Source: an uncultured Granulosicoccus sp.
Lineage (GTDB): Bacteria > Pseudomonadota > Gammaproteobacteria > Granulosicoccales > Granulosicoccaceae
Length of the DNA stretch: 64,000 nt
Direction of reading: 5' to 3'
Assembly: GCA_937924505.1 (NCBI GenBank)
Contig: CALDSR010000041.1
Span: forward strand, 1-64,000
Below are positions 45,616-55,848 of this stretch, in pieces. The notes beneath the pieces are model-generated. The model ran no database searches and had not been told where the DNA came from. It saw only the letters and a list, made by a program, of their open reading frames with translations. Position numbers and translations under genes: made by a program. Every line of letters starts with the position of its first letter. Position 1 is the first letter of the stretch.

Positions 45616-46857
45616 ATGGCTCTACATTCGACTTCAACGACTGCCCGCAACACAGTGGCCGTCTCACTGTTGACCTTACTGGCAGCCTGCTCGTTCGGAG
45701 GGCCGAAGTTTGTCAAAGTCCTGGACAGGTCTTCTGCAGACTACGATCAAGTCAGTGTCACCGACATCGAAAACTACACGACAGTGGTACCACGCGGATT
45801 CATCGAGTCCGAAAACCTTGAGCCAGATGCGCCTCAGTCCTACACCGTCGTCAAGGGCGATACGCTGTGGGATATCTCGGATATGTTCCTGAAAAAGCCC
45901 TGGTTATGGCCTGAAATCTGGGACTACAACCCAGCGATCGCCAATCCACACCTGATCTACCCAGGTGACAAATTGGCCCTCGAATATATAAACGGTAAAC
46001 CAACATTGATCCTGTCAAGAAATGGCCGGAACGTACAGCGCTCGACACCCGGTCTCGGCGCAGCCAATCCGGTACTCGATGCCAGCGGCAACCCGATCCC
46101 CGGTTCGGACGGCCGTGAGCGCCTGTCGCCGCGAATTCGCACCGAGTCACTCGATGATGCTGTGCCGATGATCGCAGGTGATGAAATCGCGCAGTTTCTC
46201 GTTCATCCGAAAGTGGTTGACCTAAGCGATCTTGATGATGCGGCGTATGTTGTCGGCAATTTCGACGGCCGACTCACCAGCGCCGTTGGCCACCAGATCT
46301 ATGCACGTGGCCAGATGGATCGCGATCAGACCAGCTACGGCATCTTTCGCCTGAACAAGCCATTGGTCGATCCGGTAACTCGCGAGCTTCTGGGTCACGA
46401 AGTCATCCATGTTGCCGACGCAAAGCTCTTGTCCATTGGTGATCCATCAACCTTGCAGATCACCAGTAACAAGATCGAAACCATCGCCGGTGATATCCTG
46501 ATGCCGACATCAGAGATTGGCACACCACACAGCTACACCCCACGCCTACCTGATATCAACGGCGAAGGACGTATCCTCTCGCTGGTCAATGCCATCTCGC
46601 AAACTGGTCGTGATCAGGTGGTTGTTCTGAACCTCGGCGATCGGTCCGGTGTACAAACAGGCGATGTCCTGGCGATTGAAACAAGAGGCGGCATAATCGT
46701 TGATCCGCGCAGTGCCAACCGCAAGGATGTGATTAACGCGCCGAATACCCGTACAGGTGTGGTCATGGTCTTCCGTACCTTTGAAAAGGTAAGCTACGGA
46801 CTTGTCATGGAATCAAGCCGGCCGGTCTCCATCAACGACATCGTTACCGGTATTTAA
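45616..46857 (+). CDS. LysM-domain lipoprotein
   Basis: Peptidoglycan-binding envelope protein of 413 residues. A signal sequence with lipobox LAAC makes Cys25 the lipidation site. One LysM domain lies at about 75-122 ([14 protein letters not shown], then [13 protein letters not shown]). The long C-terminal part (about 180-410) is beta-rich and lacks a catalytic motif. GGAGAG ribosome-binding site precedes the ATG. The LysM gene before dprA is a common gammaproteobacterial arrangement; it may help envelope integrity or competence machinery. Confidence 0.9.
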   Translation: MALHSTSTTARNTVAVSLLTLLAACSFGGPKFVKVLDRSSADYDQVSVTDIENYTTVVPRGFIESENLEPDAPQSYTVVKGDTLWDISDMFLKKPWLWPEIWDYNPAIANPHLIYPGDKLALEYINGKPTLILSRNGRNVQRSTPGLGAANPVLDASGNPIPGSDGRERLSPRIRTESLDDAVPMIAGDEIAQFLVHPKVVDLSDLDDAAYVVGNFDGRLTSAVGHQIYARGQMDRDQTSYGIFRLNKPLVDPVTRELLGHEVIHVADAKLLSIGDPSTLQITSNKIETIAGDILMPTSEIGTPHSYTPRLPDINGEGRILSLVNAISQTGRDQVVVLNLGDRSGVQTGDVLAIETRGGIIVDPRSANRKDVINAPNTRTGVVMVFRTFEKVSYGLVMESSRPVSINDIVTGI

Positions 46858-46886
46858 AACCGCCCCGCCACACTCCGTTTTCTTGA

Positions 46887-46914
46887 GTGACCGCAGGGCA
46901 CAACCTGCGGTCAC
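46887..46914 (+). promoter_or_regulatory. Perfect 11-bp hairpin at the dprA translation start
   Basis: Arms GTGACCGCAGG and CCTGCGGTCAC pair exactly around a six-base GCACAA loop. The 3' arm ends three bases before the dprA ATG, covering the place of a ribosome-binding site, and no other Shine-Dalgarno is visible. There is no U-run. It may limit dprA translation or end the lysM transcript with a factor. Confidence 0.55.
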
Positions 46915-46917
46915 ATC

Positions 46918-48069
46918 ATGGATGATGAAACTCTCTGGCTGGCAACAACCCTCGCCTGCCCTGTCTCCCCAAAACTTTGTTTCGAGCTGCGCGACTGGCA
47001 CCGTGAACCCGCAGCGCTGCGCCGGGCCTTGTCAAAAGTCTTCGATAGCGGCCCGCACGCAGATTGCCCCTTGAGCCGGCAACACCTGCAAGCCATATCG
47101 ACACACCACACCATCGAGCGCGTCAACCACGCACTCGAGTGGCAATCAAGCTCTTCGCAACACCATCTTCTAGGCCTGGATCACCCACTTTACCCACGAA
47201 CCTTGTCCGAGTTGCCGGACGCTCCGCTCGTTCTTTACGCCATCGGTAATCTCAAGGCACTCGATGGCCCTGGCCTCAGTATCGTCGGTTCCCGCAAGGC
47301 AAGCCACCATGGCACCAGCAATGCATTCGAGTTCGCCCGCCAACTCGCAGAATCCGGCCTTGCCATCATCAGCGGACTCGCCGTCGGTATCGACGCAGCA
47401 GCCCATCGTGGGGCCTTGCAATCCGCCGGCACAACCATCGCCGTTGCCGCAACCAGTGCGTCACGAGTCTATCCAAAGCAACATGCAGCGCTAAATCAAG
47501 AGATCATTGATAGCGGCGGGCTCATTCTGCATGAATTTCCACTGAGCGCGCCGATTCGGCCGTGGTGCTTTCCGCAGCGCAACCGCATAATCAGTGGCCT
47601 CTCCCACGGCGTACTCGTCATCGAGGCAGCGCTGCCAAGCGGAACACTGACAACTGCCCGCCATGCGCTGGAACAGGGGCGCGAGATCATGGCGATCCCG
47701 GGCTCGATAGGCCATCGCGAAGCCCGCGGTTGTCATGCGCTTATCAAGGACGGCGCTGCACTCGTCGAGACCCCTGACGACGTGTTGCATTGCCTGGAGG
47801 CCGAACTCAAGAACACTCTTGATCAGTCGGGGCAGGCCTCGCTTTCGCTCGAGCTTGCCGGTCAATCGCCCGCGGTGACAACGTCGCAGCTGTCGGCAGA
47901 CGAAAAAATCGTGCTGGCAAATATGACAACGGAATACGTCAGTGTCGATATACTGCAGCGGGCGACCGGATTACCTATTGCCCAGTTATCGGCAACACTC
48001 GGTACGATGGAGCTCAAACGCTTGATAATGCCCGTCACTGGCGGATGTTACACGCGCTTGAAACCATGA
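46918..48069 (+). CDS. dprA: DNA processing protein DprA
   Basis: Loads RecA on incoming single-stranded DNA during transformation; 383 residues. The Rossmann-like core is present: SIVGSRKAS near 121, SGLAVGIDAAAHRGAL near 153, and PQRNRIISGLSHGVLVIEA near 218. The usual GTGLD-x-YP is altered to ATSASRVYP. A C-terminal winged-helix (about 310-380) is present. A strong hairpin covers its start codon region. Followed by topA after a 90-base gap with a small leader frame. Confidence 0.94.
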   Translation: MDDETLWLATTLACPVSPKLCFELRDWHREPAALRRALSKVFDSGPHADCPLSRQHLQAISTHHTIERVNHALEWQSSSSQHHLLGLDHPLYPRTLSELPDAPLVLYAIGNLKALDGPGLSIVGSRKASHHGTSNAFEFARQLAESGLAIISGLAVGIDAAAHRGALQSAGTTIAVAATSASRVYPKQHAALNQEIIDSGGLILHEFPLSAPIRPWCFPQRNRIISGLSHGVLVIEAALPSGTLTTARHALEQGREIMAIPGSIGHREARGCHALIKDGAALVETPDDVLHCLEAELKNTLDQSGQASLSLELAGQSPAVTTSQLSADEKIVLANMTTEYVSVDILQRATGLPIAQLSATLGTMELKRLIMPVTGGCYTRLKP

Positions 48070-48090
48070 TCATTAACCCAACAGGGACAT

Positions 48091-48159
48091 GTGCAGTTTG
48101 ACAAAGTGCTGCTTAGCGACGACGCTACCCTTGATGAAGAAGAGCCTGAACAAACATAA
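48091..48159 (+). CDS. Possible 22-residue leader peptide before topA
   Basis: A short frame from GTG, preceded by AGGGA four bases upstream, encodes an acidic peptide (VQFDKVLLSDD ... EEEPEQT) and stops with TAA directly abutting the topA ATG. The frame is also in phase with the end of dprA, so it could instead be decayed or read-through sequence. topA has only a weak ribosome-binding site of its own, so coupling through this frame is possible. Confidence 0.3.
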   Translation: MQFDKVLLSDDATLDEEEPEQT

Positions 48160-50607
48160 ATGAGTAAGAATCTGGTCATTGTCGAGTCTCCCGCCAAGGG
48201 CAAGACCATCGAAAAGTACCTTGGCAAGGATTACAAAGTGCTGGCCTCCTATGGTCACGTACGCGATCTGTTGCCCAAAGAAGGGGCAGTCGATCCGGAC
48301 CACGATTTCGCCATGAAGTACCAAATCATCGAGCGTAACGAAAAGCACGTCAATGCCATCAAGAAAGCGCTGAAGAAAGCTGACACCCTACTTCTCGCAA
48401 CTGACCCGGATCGCGAAGGTGAAGCAATCAGCTGGCATTTGGTCGAGTTACTGAAGGAAGCCGGCGATCTCGACGGTAAAGACGTACAACGGGTGGTGTT
48501 TCACGAAATCACCAAAAGGGCCATTCAGGAAGCGGTGGATAACCCACGCCCTCTCGGCACGGATCTGATCAACGCCCAGCAGGCGCGTCGCGCGCTGGAC
48601 TATCTCGTTGGATTCAATCTATCGCCATTGTTATGGCGCAAGATCCGTCGCGGCCTGTCCGCCGGGCGTGTGCAGTCGCCTGCCCTGCGCATGATTTGCG
48701 AGCGCGAAGATGAAATCGAAGCCTTTATCCCGAAAGAATACTGGAGCGTGTTGGCCGAGCTCGAGAAGGACAAGCAAGCCTTCGGGGCACGACTCACCTT
48801 GCTCAACGACGAGAAGGTCAAGCAGTTCACTGTCAATAATGGCGAACAGGCCAACGAAGCGCGCGACATGTTGCTCAAGCATGCACAAGGCGCATTGAAA
48901 GCGATCAAGGTCGAAAAGAAACAACGCAAGCGTAACCCGACAGCGCCGTTCACCACGTCCACCATGCAACAGGAAGCATCGCGCAAGCTCGGCTTCGGCG
49001 CGCAGCGCACCATGCGAACCGCGCAGAAGCTCTATGAAGGTATCGACATCGGCGAAGGCCAGATCGGTCTGATCACTTATATGCGTACTGATTCAATCAC
49101 ACTGTCGCAGGAGTGTCTTGACGAACTACGCGAGATGATCCCCGCACGCTATGGCAAGGAATACCTGCCCGAAGCAATCAACGTCTACAAAAACAAGTCC
49201 AAGAATGCACAGGAAGCGCATGAGGCAATTCGACCAACTTCAGTAAAACGCACGCCGGAAGAGCTGAAGAAGTTTCTCGATGAGGATCAGTACAAGCTGT
49301 ATAACCTGATCTGGAAACGTACCGTTGCCAGTCAAATGATTCACGCAACGATCGATCAGGTGGCTGTCGATTTTGCCTGCGGTGACGGCAACATGTTTCG
49401 CGCAAACGGTTCAACGGTTACCTTCCCGGGTTTCATGACGGTGTACCGTGAAGACGAAGACGACAAAAAGAAAACTGACGATGACGACAAAATGTTGCCG
49501 GAGATCAAGGAAGGTGACTCGATCCCGTTGCACGACATCAAGCTGACGCAACACTTTACCGAACCTCCACCACGCTATTCTGAAGCCAGCCTGGTCAAGG
49601 CACTGGAGGAATACGGAATCGGTCGCCCATCAACCTATGCGTCAATCATTTCAACGCTGCAAAACCGCGAATACGTCGAAATCGAAAGCCGCCGTTTCTT
49701 TCCTACCGATACAGGCAGGGTGGTCGCGAAGTTTCTGTCCACGCATTTTGACAAATACGTCGATTACGACTTCACAGCAAATCTCGAAGATGATCTCGAT
49801 GCCGTATCGCGCGGCGAGAAGGAATGGGTTCCGCTACTGGGCAAGTTCTGGAAGCCTTTCAAGGACCAGATCGACGACAAGATGGAAAACGTGTCCAAGG
49901 ATGAAGCGATCCAGGCACGCGAACTCGGCACTGACGAAAAGACCGGTAAACCGATTACCGTACGCATAGGTCAATACGGCGCCTTCGTGCAGATCGGTAC
50001 ACGTGACGATGAAGAGAAGCCAAAATTCGCCGGCCTGCGACCGGGTCAACGCATGAATACCATTACCCTCGAACAGGCCATACAACTCTTTGACCTGCCA
50101 CGGGAGCTCGGCGAATCACCAGAAGGTGAAAAAATCACTGCGAACATCGGACGCTTTGGGCCGTACATCAAGTACGACGCCAAGTTCGTTTCCTTGAAGG
50201 ACGAAGACCCGTACACAGTTACGCTTGAACGCGCCCTTGAAATTGTTGCCGAAAAGAAAATTGCCGATGCCAACCGCCTGGTCAGGCATTTTGATGGCAC
50301 GGACGTACAGATACTCAATGGACGTTGGGGCCCTTACATCACTGACGGAAACAAAAACGCCAAAATCCCGAAAGAGATGAAAGAAAAGCCACTGGAAATC
50401 GATCTTGACACGTGTCTGAAACTACTTGAAGAAGCGCCCGAACGGCGTGGGCGCGGCAAAAAGAAAGCGAGCGCGAAAAAAGCTGCAGCCAAAAAGGTGA
50501 CAAAGAAAAAAACCAAGAAGAAGGCGTCCAAGAAAAAAGCCAAATCAAAAAAGAAAGCTGCGTCTAAAAAGAAGGCTGCCGCAAAAAAAGCCGCGGCAAA
50601 GTCGTAG
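48160..50607 (+). CDS. topA: DNA topoisomerase I
   Basis: Type IA topoisomerase relaxing negative supercoils, 815 residues. The Toprim domain (1-140; VESPAKGKTIEKYL, ATDPDREGEAI) holds the metal-binding acids, and the active-site Tyr is in GLITYMRTDS near 309. After the core, repeats of the short Toprim-C-terminal type (GQYGAFVQIG, GRFGPYIKYD, GRWGPYITDG) replace the Cys4 zinc ribbons of E. coli TopA. The last 60 residues are a Lys/Ala tail like histone H1, expected to bind DNA. Downstream tsaC. Confidence 0.96.
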   Translation: MSKNLVIVESPAKGKTIEKYLGKDYKVLASYGHVRDLLPKEGAVDPDHDFAMKYQIIERNEKHVNAIKKALKKADTLLLATDPDREGEAISWHLVELLKEAGDLDGKDVQRVVFHEITKRAIQEAVDNPRPLGTDLINAQQARRALDYLVGFNLSPLLWRKIRRGLSAGRVQSPALRMICEREDEIEAFIPKEYWSVLAELEKDKQAFGARLTLLNDEKVKQFTVNNGEQANEARDMLLKHAQGALKAIKVEKKQRKRNPTAPFTTSTMQQEASRKLGFGAQRTMRTAQKLYEGIDIGEGQIGLITYMRTDSITLSQECLDELREMIPARYGKEYLPEAINVYKNKSKNAQEAHEAIRPTSVKRTPEELKKFLDEDQYKLYNLIWKRTVASQMIHATIDQVAVDFACGDGNMFRANGSTVTFPGFMTVYREDEDDKKKTDDDDKMLPEIKEGDSIPLHDIKLTQHFTEPPPRYSEASLVKALEEYGIGRPSTYASIISTLQNREYVEIESRRFFPTDTGRVVAKFLSTHFDKYVDYDFTANLEDDLDAVSRGEKEWVPLLGKFWKPFKDQIDDKMENVSKDEAIQARELGTDEKTGKPITVRIGQYGAFVQIGTRDDEEKPKFAGLRPGQRMNTITLEQAIQLFDLPRELGESPEGEKITANIGRFGPYIKYDAKFVSLKDEDPYTVTLERALEIVAEKKIADANRLVRHFDGTDVQILNGRWGPYITDGNKNAKIPKEMKEKPLEIDLDTCLKLLEEAPERRGRGKKKASAKKAAAKKVTKKKTKKKASKKKAKSKKKAASKKKAAAKKAAAKS

Positions 50608-50655
50608 TTGTCTGACCCTGACAAGCCACTTGAAAACCAAGGCCTGCGCCAATCG

Positions 50656-51234
50656 ATGCAGACCACGCATGATGTAGCGCAAACCGCTCGCGTTGTCGCT
50701 GATGGTGGCGTTATCGCCTACCCAACCGAGGCCGTTTTCGGCCTCGGTTGTGATCCTGCCAACACGGCAGCCGTTGCCAGACTGTTAAAGGCCAAGGAAC
50801 GTGATCGCAACAAAGGCTTGATTTTGGTGGCGTCCAGGCAGACACAACTAAACGCCTATATGGCGAGCATCACGGTAGAACAACAACAAAGACTCGACAG
50901 TGCATGGCCCGGCCCGGTCACGTTCATTGTGCCCGCGGCTGAGGGCGTCAGCGAAATTCTGACTGGCGGCCGTAAAACAATCGCCGTACGCGTATCAAAA
51001 CATCCAATCGTTGTTGAACTGTGCGATGCCTGCAGATCTGCCCTGGTGTCCACCAGTGCCAATCTATCGGGGCGAGCACCCTTTCGCACCGACAACGAAT
51101 GGTTGGCTGCATCCCGAACCGGCACGGACACTCAGTTGTTCGCTCACATCGATATGCTGCTGCTTGGCAAAGTCGGTACGCGCGACAAACCAACCGACAT
51201 CATCGACCTGCAAACCGGTCAGCACCTGCGCTGA
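50656..51234 (+). CDS. tsaC: Threonylcarbamoyl-AMP synthase TsaC (Sua5/YrdC family)
   Basis: Makes L-threonylcarbamoyl-AMP for the t6A37 modification of tRNAs reading ANN codons; 192 residues. [13 protein letters not shown] near 20, the [13 protein letters not shown] segment near 48 and STSANLSG near 136 are the conserved ATP- and substrate-binding parts. The frame opens at a TTG 16 codons earlier overlapping topA's end, but the ATG at 50656 gives the family's normal N-terminus. In line with topA and hemF. Confidence 0.93.
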   Translation: MQTTHDVAQTARVVADGGVIAYPTEAVFGLGCDPANTAAVARLLKAKERDRNKGLILVASRQTQLNAYMASITVEQQQRLDSAWPGPVTFIVPAAEGVSEILTGGRKTIAVRVSKHPIVVELCDACRSALVSTSANLSGRAPFRTDNEWLAASRTGTDTQLFAHIDMLLLGKVGTRDKPTDIIDLQTGQHLR

Positions 51235-51240
51235 ATGCAC

Positions 51241-51306
51241 ATCACGGTTACACTCCTGTGCCCAGAGCGACCCAGAGCGCCAAGACAAATCACGGTTATA
51301 TTCCTG
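51241..51306 (+). repeat. Direct repeats upstream of hemF
   Basis: ATCACGGTTACACTCCTG (51241-51258) and ATCACGGTTATATTCCTG (51289-51306) match at 16 of 18 positions, 48 bases apart, with a tandem CCCAGAGCG pair between them at 51261-51279. They fill the tsaC-hemF gap and could be an operator pair or a small duplication. Confidence 0.5.
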
Positions 51307-51311
51307 CTGCC

Positions 51312-52241
51312 ATGAACACTGAACCTTCCCAACCAGACACCGAAGCCGTCGCCCGTTTCCTGAGCGGATTTCATGATCAGCTTTGTCAGCAATTATCTGC
51401 GCTCGACGGTAAGGCTGAGTTTATCGATGACGCCTGGAAACGAGAAGAAGGTGGCGGTGGTCTTACCCGTATTCTGACTAACGGCAGTTTGTTTGAAAAA
51501 GCCGGTGTTGGCTTTTCGCGCGTCCGGGGCAAGCAATTGCCACCATCTGCCTCAGCCCATCGACCAGAGCTTGCCGGCAGACATTGGGAGGCGATGGGCG
51601 TGTCATTGGTCTTGCATCCTTTGAATCCGTATGTTCCAACCACCCATGCCAATGTACGTTTTTTTCGTGCCGACAAGGACAATGAAGCGCCGGTATGGTG
51701 GTTCGGTGGTGGTTTCGACCTGACGCCTTATTACGGCTTCGAAGATGATTGCCGACACTGGCACCAAAGCGCTTACGATGCGCTCGCACCGTTTGGTGAC
51801 GATTTACATCCGCGCTTCAAGACCTGGTGTGATGAATACTTTTTTCTCAAACACAGGAATGAGGCGCGTGGCATCGGTGGTCTGTTCTTTGATGATCACG
51901 ATGAAGGCGGGTTTGATCAAGCCTTCGCCATGATGCAATCAGTTGCAACCCACTTCTTCAAGGCGTACGAGCCGATTGCCAGTCGCCGCAGAGACACCGC
52001 CTACGGTCAACGCGAAAGAGACTACCAACTATACCGTCGGGGCCGCTATGTCGAATTCAACCTGGTGTACGACCGCGGCACCTTGTTTGGCCTCCAGTCC
52101 GGCGGACGTACCGAGTCAATATTGATGTCACTACCACCCGCAGTCAGCTGGCACTACAATCATGTGCCTGAGAAAGGGTCTGACGAGGAGAAACTGTTGA
52201 CTGATTTCTTACCAGCGAAAGACTGGCTGGCAACAACCTAA
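51312..52241 (+). CDS. hemF: Oxygen-dependent coproporphyrinogen III oxidase
   Basis: Converts coproporphyrinogen III to protoporphyrinogen IX using O2, so the organism lives at least partly aerobically; 309 residues. Family blocks are strong: [12 protein letters not shown] near 36, [22 protein letters not shown] near 95, [13 protein letters not shown] near 130, and [18 protein letters not shown] near 240. The ATG at 51312 is used; upstream frame runs through tsaC. Its stop overlaps by four bases the stop of the convergent GGDEF-EAL gene. Confidence 0.96.
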   Translation: MNTEPSQPDTEAVARFLSGFHDQLCQQLSALDGKAEFIDDAWKREEGGGGLTRILTNGSLFEKAGVGFSRVRGKQLPPSASAHRPELAGRHWEAMGVSLVLHPLNPYVPTTHANVRFFRADKDNEAPVWWFGGGFDLTPYYGFEDDCRHWHQSAYDALAPFGDDLHPRFKTWCDEYFFLKHRNEARGIGGLFFDDHDEGGFDQAFAMMQSVATHFFKAYEPIASRRRDTAYGQRERDYQLYRRGRYVEFNLVYDRGTLFGLQSGGRTESILMSLPPAVSWHYNHVPEKGSDEEKLLTDFLPAKDWLATT

Positions 52242-54676
52242 GCCGCTTTATTACCGTTCAGTGGGTCATCTCTGTCACGCAAGGAGTGAATCCGCTCGAT
52301 GGTCGCAGGCAATTCATCAGCCGATACTGGCCTTGAGTAATAATAGCCCTGAATATAATCACAACCTAACTCAATGACGCGACGTAACTGTTCCTCGCTC
52401 TCGACACCTTCCGCAACGGTCTTGAGGTTGAATGAACGGGCCATAAGAACAATCGTATTGGCAAGTGATTTGCCCTTGTCAGATTTTTCCAGCTTGAGTA
52501 TGAAGGCACGATCTATTTTCAGACAATCCAATGGCAGATCCTCAAGATACTGCAACGAAGAGTAATCCGTACCAAAGTCATCTATGGCGATACTGACTTT
52601 CGATTCCCGTAGCGTATTCAAACGATCCACGACCACGCTCATATCATTCATACCCACGCTCTCGGTCACTTCAAGCTCAAGGCTTGCCGGTTCGAGACAA
52701 TGATCGGACAAGGATGCGTAAACCAGTTCGGTGAAATCATCGGCGATAAACTGTTCGGCAGATACATTGACCGCGACCTGAAGACCGGTATAGCCCATCT
52801 TGTGCCACTCGGCTGTCTGACGACAGGCTTCACGTAGCACCCAGGTTCCTATGGCGGTTATCAAACCACAGGACTCAGCCGCAGGGATAAAGAAAAACGG
52901 TGAGATCTGCCCACGTTCCGGGTGATTCCAACGAATCAATGCCTCAACACCATCGACTCGCCCACTTGCCGTGCTTACCTTGGGTTGATAGTGCAATTCA
53001 AACTGTTCTTGCTCAACGGCTACACGTAAATCCGCTTCCAACTGAACACGTAGCTGGAACTCGTCATGTAGTTCCTGGCTGAACATTTGCACTTGCCCAC
53101 GACCATTGTCCTTGGCCTGACACAGAGCGATATCAGCATTCTTCAACAATTCATCCGGGCTTCTGGCCTGATCCGGAAACAGACAAATGCCCATACTGAC
53201 TGTCTTCTGGATGACTGCGCCATCAATCTCAAATTTCGCCTGCAACTTGTTTCGCAGATTCTCGGCGATAGATAACGCCGTTTCAGACGTGCGAACATCG
53301 GGTACGATAATCACAAACTCATCGCCACCGATGGCACAGGCTGTCGCGGCATCGTCAATACTGTCATGAAGCCGTTTGGCATAGGCAACCAACAATTGAT
53401 CGGCTATGGCATGACCCAGGGTATCGTTCACACTCTGGAAGTCATCAATATCAAGGACAATGACCGCACCGATCTCCTTGTGGGCACGCGCGACGTCATC
53501 AGCACTACGCAACAATTGCTCACAACGAAAGCGATTGGGCAATCCAGTCAGGCGATCGTTATACGCCTGATGGTGAATCTTTGCGAGCAGTTTCATCGAT
53601 GCATTGACAATCCACAAACAGATCAAGACAAGCAGAGTGTCCCCGATCAAGCGCTTGACAGCTTTACGTTTCAGTGTCGTAGAAATTGCGATGATATCGT
53701 CCCGAATTTCCTGACCGAGCTCAGCGGTGGCCGCTTGCGCGTTGGCACCAAACATCAACCATTCATTACGCTCTTCCTGAGTGGCTAGCCCCAGACTAAA
53801 GCGTTCAGCCATGACCACTCTGAGTGGAATGCGAGCGCGCACCTGATCGCGGATAAAATCTTCGATGCCCGTTAATAAATCTGCTTCAGGGCGTTGTTCA
53901 CGCAAGTGCGCCTGCAGATCGGCAACACTATGATTAAGGCGTGACTCGGATTGTCGTAAGCGTTCAAGATTAGCCGGGTCGCTCGCTAGCAGTCCTGTCG
54001 CCGATAACAAAGCAGTATCCAGTGTCATCGCATTATCAAATTTTTGCAGACTGGCGCGTAGTCGTTGCAGATCAGCGACTTCACTGACTGTTGTTCGTGG
54101 CATCAACAGAATGCCATCTTGTAAGGACAAGGTGTGTGCAATCAATGCGGTCGTTAATCCAAATATCGACTCCTGAACATCGCCTCGTTGAAAGGCGCCT
54201 GTCGCTGAAGCATTGCCCACAATGTTTCCCTGGATGTTTGTATTGAACGCCTCGCGATACAGATTCAAGGCAGACAGGGTTCTCTCCAACGCTTCCTTGA
54301 TTGATTTCATGGCCTCGGGCGAGAACTGCAAACGCTCTGCGACAGCATTGTCGGCGAGCAACAAATCAATGGACTTGAGTGTCTCATTGAGTTGTTTTTC
54401 ACTGCGCTGTTGCGTCGTTCGCAAAACGGCCAGAGCGTCCTCGTCAGGGGCGGATTTGGACGCCAGCATGGCACTGGTCGCCGTTCGCTCGGCAGCAAAA
54501 TCCTGAGATACCGTCATCAACTTGTAATCAAGTTCAGACACGCGCGCGATCTGCACAGCGTCAACGTGCTGCTGATAAGCTTCAAACCAGAAACTGCCTG
54601 CCAACCACATGATTAATGTGACCGCAATGGCGCCTAAGGCAAGAACGCTGAGCTTGGCTTTACGTACGTGATCCAC
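52238..54676 (-). CDS. Membrane GGDEF-EAL protein, c-di-GMP turnover
   Basis: Protein of 812 residues. Two membrane helices (about 8-28 and 342-360) enclose a periplasmic helical sensor that recalls the NIT nitrate/nitrite domain ([11 protein letters not shown] near 57), a weak match. The GGDEF domain (about 375-535) has an intact GGDEF but no RxxD inhibition site. The EAL domain (about 550-800) keeps VEALIRW, the [10 protein letters not shown] metal/catalytic loop and KIDRAF. It may make, degrade or both; with an intact EAL, phosphodiesterase activity is likely. GTG start. Confidence 0.92.
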   Translation of the reverse strand: MDHVRKAKLSVLALGAIAVTLIMWLAGSFWFEAYQQHVDAVQIARVSELDYKLMTVSQDFAAERTATSAMLASKSAPDEDALAVLRTTQQRSEKQLNETLKSIDLLLADNAVAERLQFSPEAMKSIKEALERTLSALNLYREAFNTNIQGNIVGNASATGAFQRGDVQESIFGLTTALIAHTLSLQDGILLMPRTTVSEVADLQRLRASLQKFDNAMTLDTALLSATGLLASDPANLERLRQSESRLNHSVADLQAHLREQRPEADLLTGIEDFIRDQVRARIPLRVVMAERFSLGLATQEERNEWLMFGANAQAATAELGQEIRDDIIAISTTLKRKAVKRLIGDTLLVLICLWIVNASMKLLAKIHHQAYNDRLTGLPNRFRCEQLLRSADDVARAHKEIGAVIVLDIDDFQSVNDTLGHAIADQLLVAYAKRLHDSIDDAATACAIGGDEFVIIVPDVRTSETALSIAENLRNKLQAKFEIDGAVIQKTVSMGICLFPDQARSPDELLKNADIALCQAKDNGRGQVQMFSQELHDEFQLRVQLEADLRVAVEQEQFELHYQPKVSTASGRVDGVEALIRWNHPERGQISPFFFIPAAESCGLITAIGTWVLREACRQTAEWHKMGYTGLQVAVNVSAEQFIADDFTELVYASLSDHCLEPASLELEVTESVGMNDMSVVVDRLNTLRESKVSIAIDDFGTDYSSLQYLEDLPLDCLKIDRAFILKLEKSDKGKSLANTIVLMARSFNLKTVAEGVESEEQLRRVIELGCDYIQGYYYSRPVSADELPATIERIHSLRDRDDPLNGNKAA

Positions 54677-54792
54677 ACCTCATATATCGTCCGAGCCCAC
54701 ATAATATTGATCAGTCTCTCTAAACGGTATTGATTGATTACACACTTAGCCCGGAAAGAGAGACCTGGGTCACACAATAGCGGTGCTTGCAC

Positions 54793-55845
54793 TTACAACT
54801 TATTCATGGGTATTGGATGCTCGAGATACAACGCGTGTATATCCTGCATCACAGCGTCATCAAGCGTCAGATCAGCGGCCTGGATATTCGTTTTCAACTG
54901 ATCCATTGTTGTCGCGCCAATAATGGCAGACGTCATGAAAGGTCGAGTCAGGCAAAAACTCAATGCCATTTGTGCCGGATCAAGGCCATGATCTCGCGCC
55001 AGCTGCACATATCGCTCGCAAATAACCTCACTGGACCGGGTGTATCGTCCACTTAAGGTTTTATTCTGTTGCCGACGAGAACCATCAGGTAAGGCACCCC
55101 CGCTGTATTTGCCACTCAAGGCCCCAGCTGCCAGAGGCGAGAAAGCCAGCAAGCCAACTGACTCGTGATGCGACAGCTCTGCTAGGTCAAGGTCAAACAA
55201 GCGATGCATCAGATTGTATTCATTCTGAATACTGACAACACGTGGCAATCCGTTGGCATCAGCGATAGACAGATACTGCGCGGTCCCCCAGGCACTTTCG
55301 TTGGACAATCCGATATAGCGAATTCGCCCTGCTTTCACTTCCTTGTCCAGTGCGAGCAATACCTCATGGATATTACTGCGGACCTGTTCTGTGTCCTGAT
55401 TACTGGGATCAAATGTCCAGTTCTGGCGGAAGTGGTAGCTGCCTCGATTCGGCCAGTGCAACTGATAGAGGTCGATGACATCCGTTTGCAAACGTTCAAG
55501 GCTGCGTTCAACCGACACTCGAATCTTTTCAGCGGTAATATCCTGCCCACCATACATCCAGTCTTTGCCGTTGCCGGTGACTTTGGTGGCAATCAAGACA
55601 TCCTGACGTTTGCCGGATGAGGCCACCCACTCGCCTATGTACCGCTCAGTATCACCCAACGTTTTTTTGTGCAACGGGGTGGTCGGGTACATCTCAGCGG
55701 TATCAATGAAATTGACACCGTGATCAAGTGCATAGTCAATTTGCTCAGCAGCCTCCTGACTGGTGTTCTGTGTTCCCCAGGTCATACTGCCAAGGCACAG
55801 CGCGCTTACCTCAATTCCGCTTCGGCCAAGCTCTCGCATCAACAT
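54793..55845 (-). CDS. Aldo/keto reductase, Tas-like
   Basis: NADPH-dependent aldo/keto reductase of 350 residues. The catalytic tetrad is recognisable: Asp in FIDTAEMYP (with Tyr), Lys in IATKVTG and His in LHWPNRG. Cofactor loop residues occur in the C-terminal part (ATTMDQLKTNI). The size and insertions match E. coli Tas. Start ATG at 55845 or two codons later. It follows the aminotransferase gene by three bases and is probably co-transcribed. Confidence 0.92.
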   Translation of the reverse strand: MLMRELGRSGIEVSALCLGSMTWGTQNTSQEAAEQIDYALDHGVNFIDTAEMYPTTPLHKKTLGDTERYIGEWVASSGKRQDVLIATKVTGNGKDWMYGGQDITAEKIRVSVERSLERLQTDVIDLYQLHWPNRGSYHFRQNWTFDPSNQDTEQVRSNIHEVLLALDKEVKAGRIRYIGLSNESAWGTAQYLSIADANGLPRVVSIQNEYNLMHRLFDLDLAELSHHESVGLLAFSPLAAGALSGKYSGGALPDGSRRQQNKTLSGRYTRSSEVICERYVQLARDHGLDPAQMALSFCLTRPFMTSAIIGATTMDQLKTNIQAADLTLDDAVMQDIHALYLEHPIPMNKL

Positions 55846-55848
55846 GTT

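Noticed and set aside
51021..51311. N-terminal extension of hemF
   Set aside because: It runs through tsaC in another frame; the family begins at the ATG at 51312.
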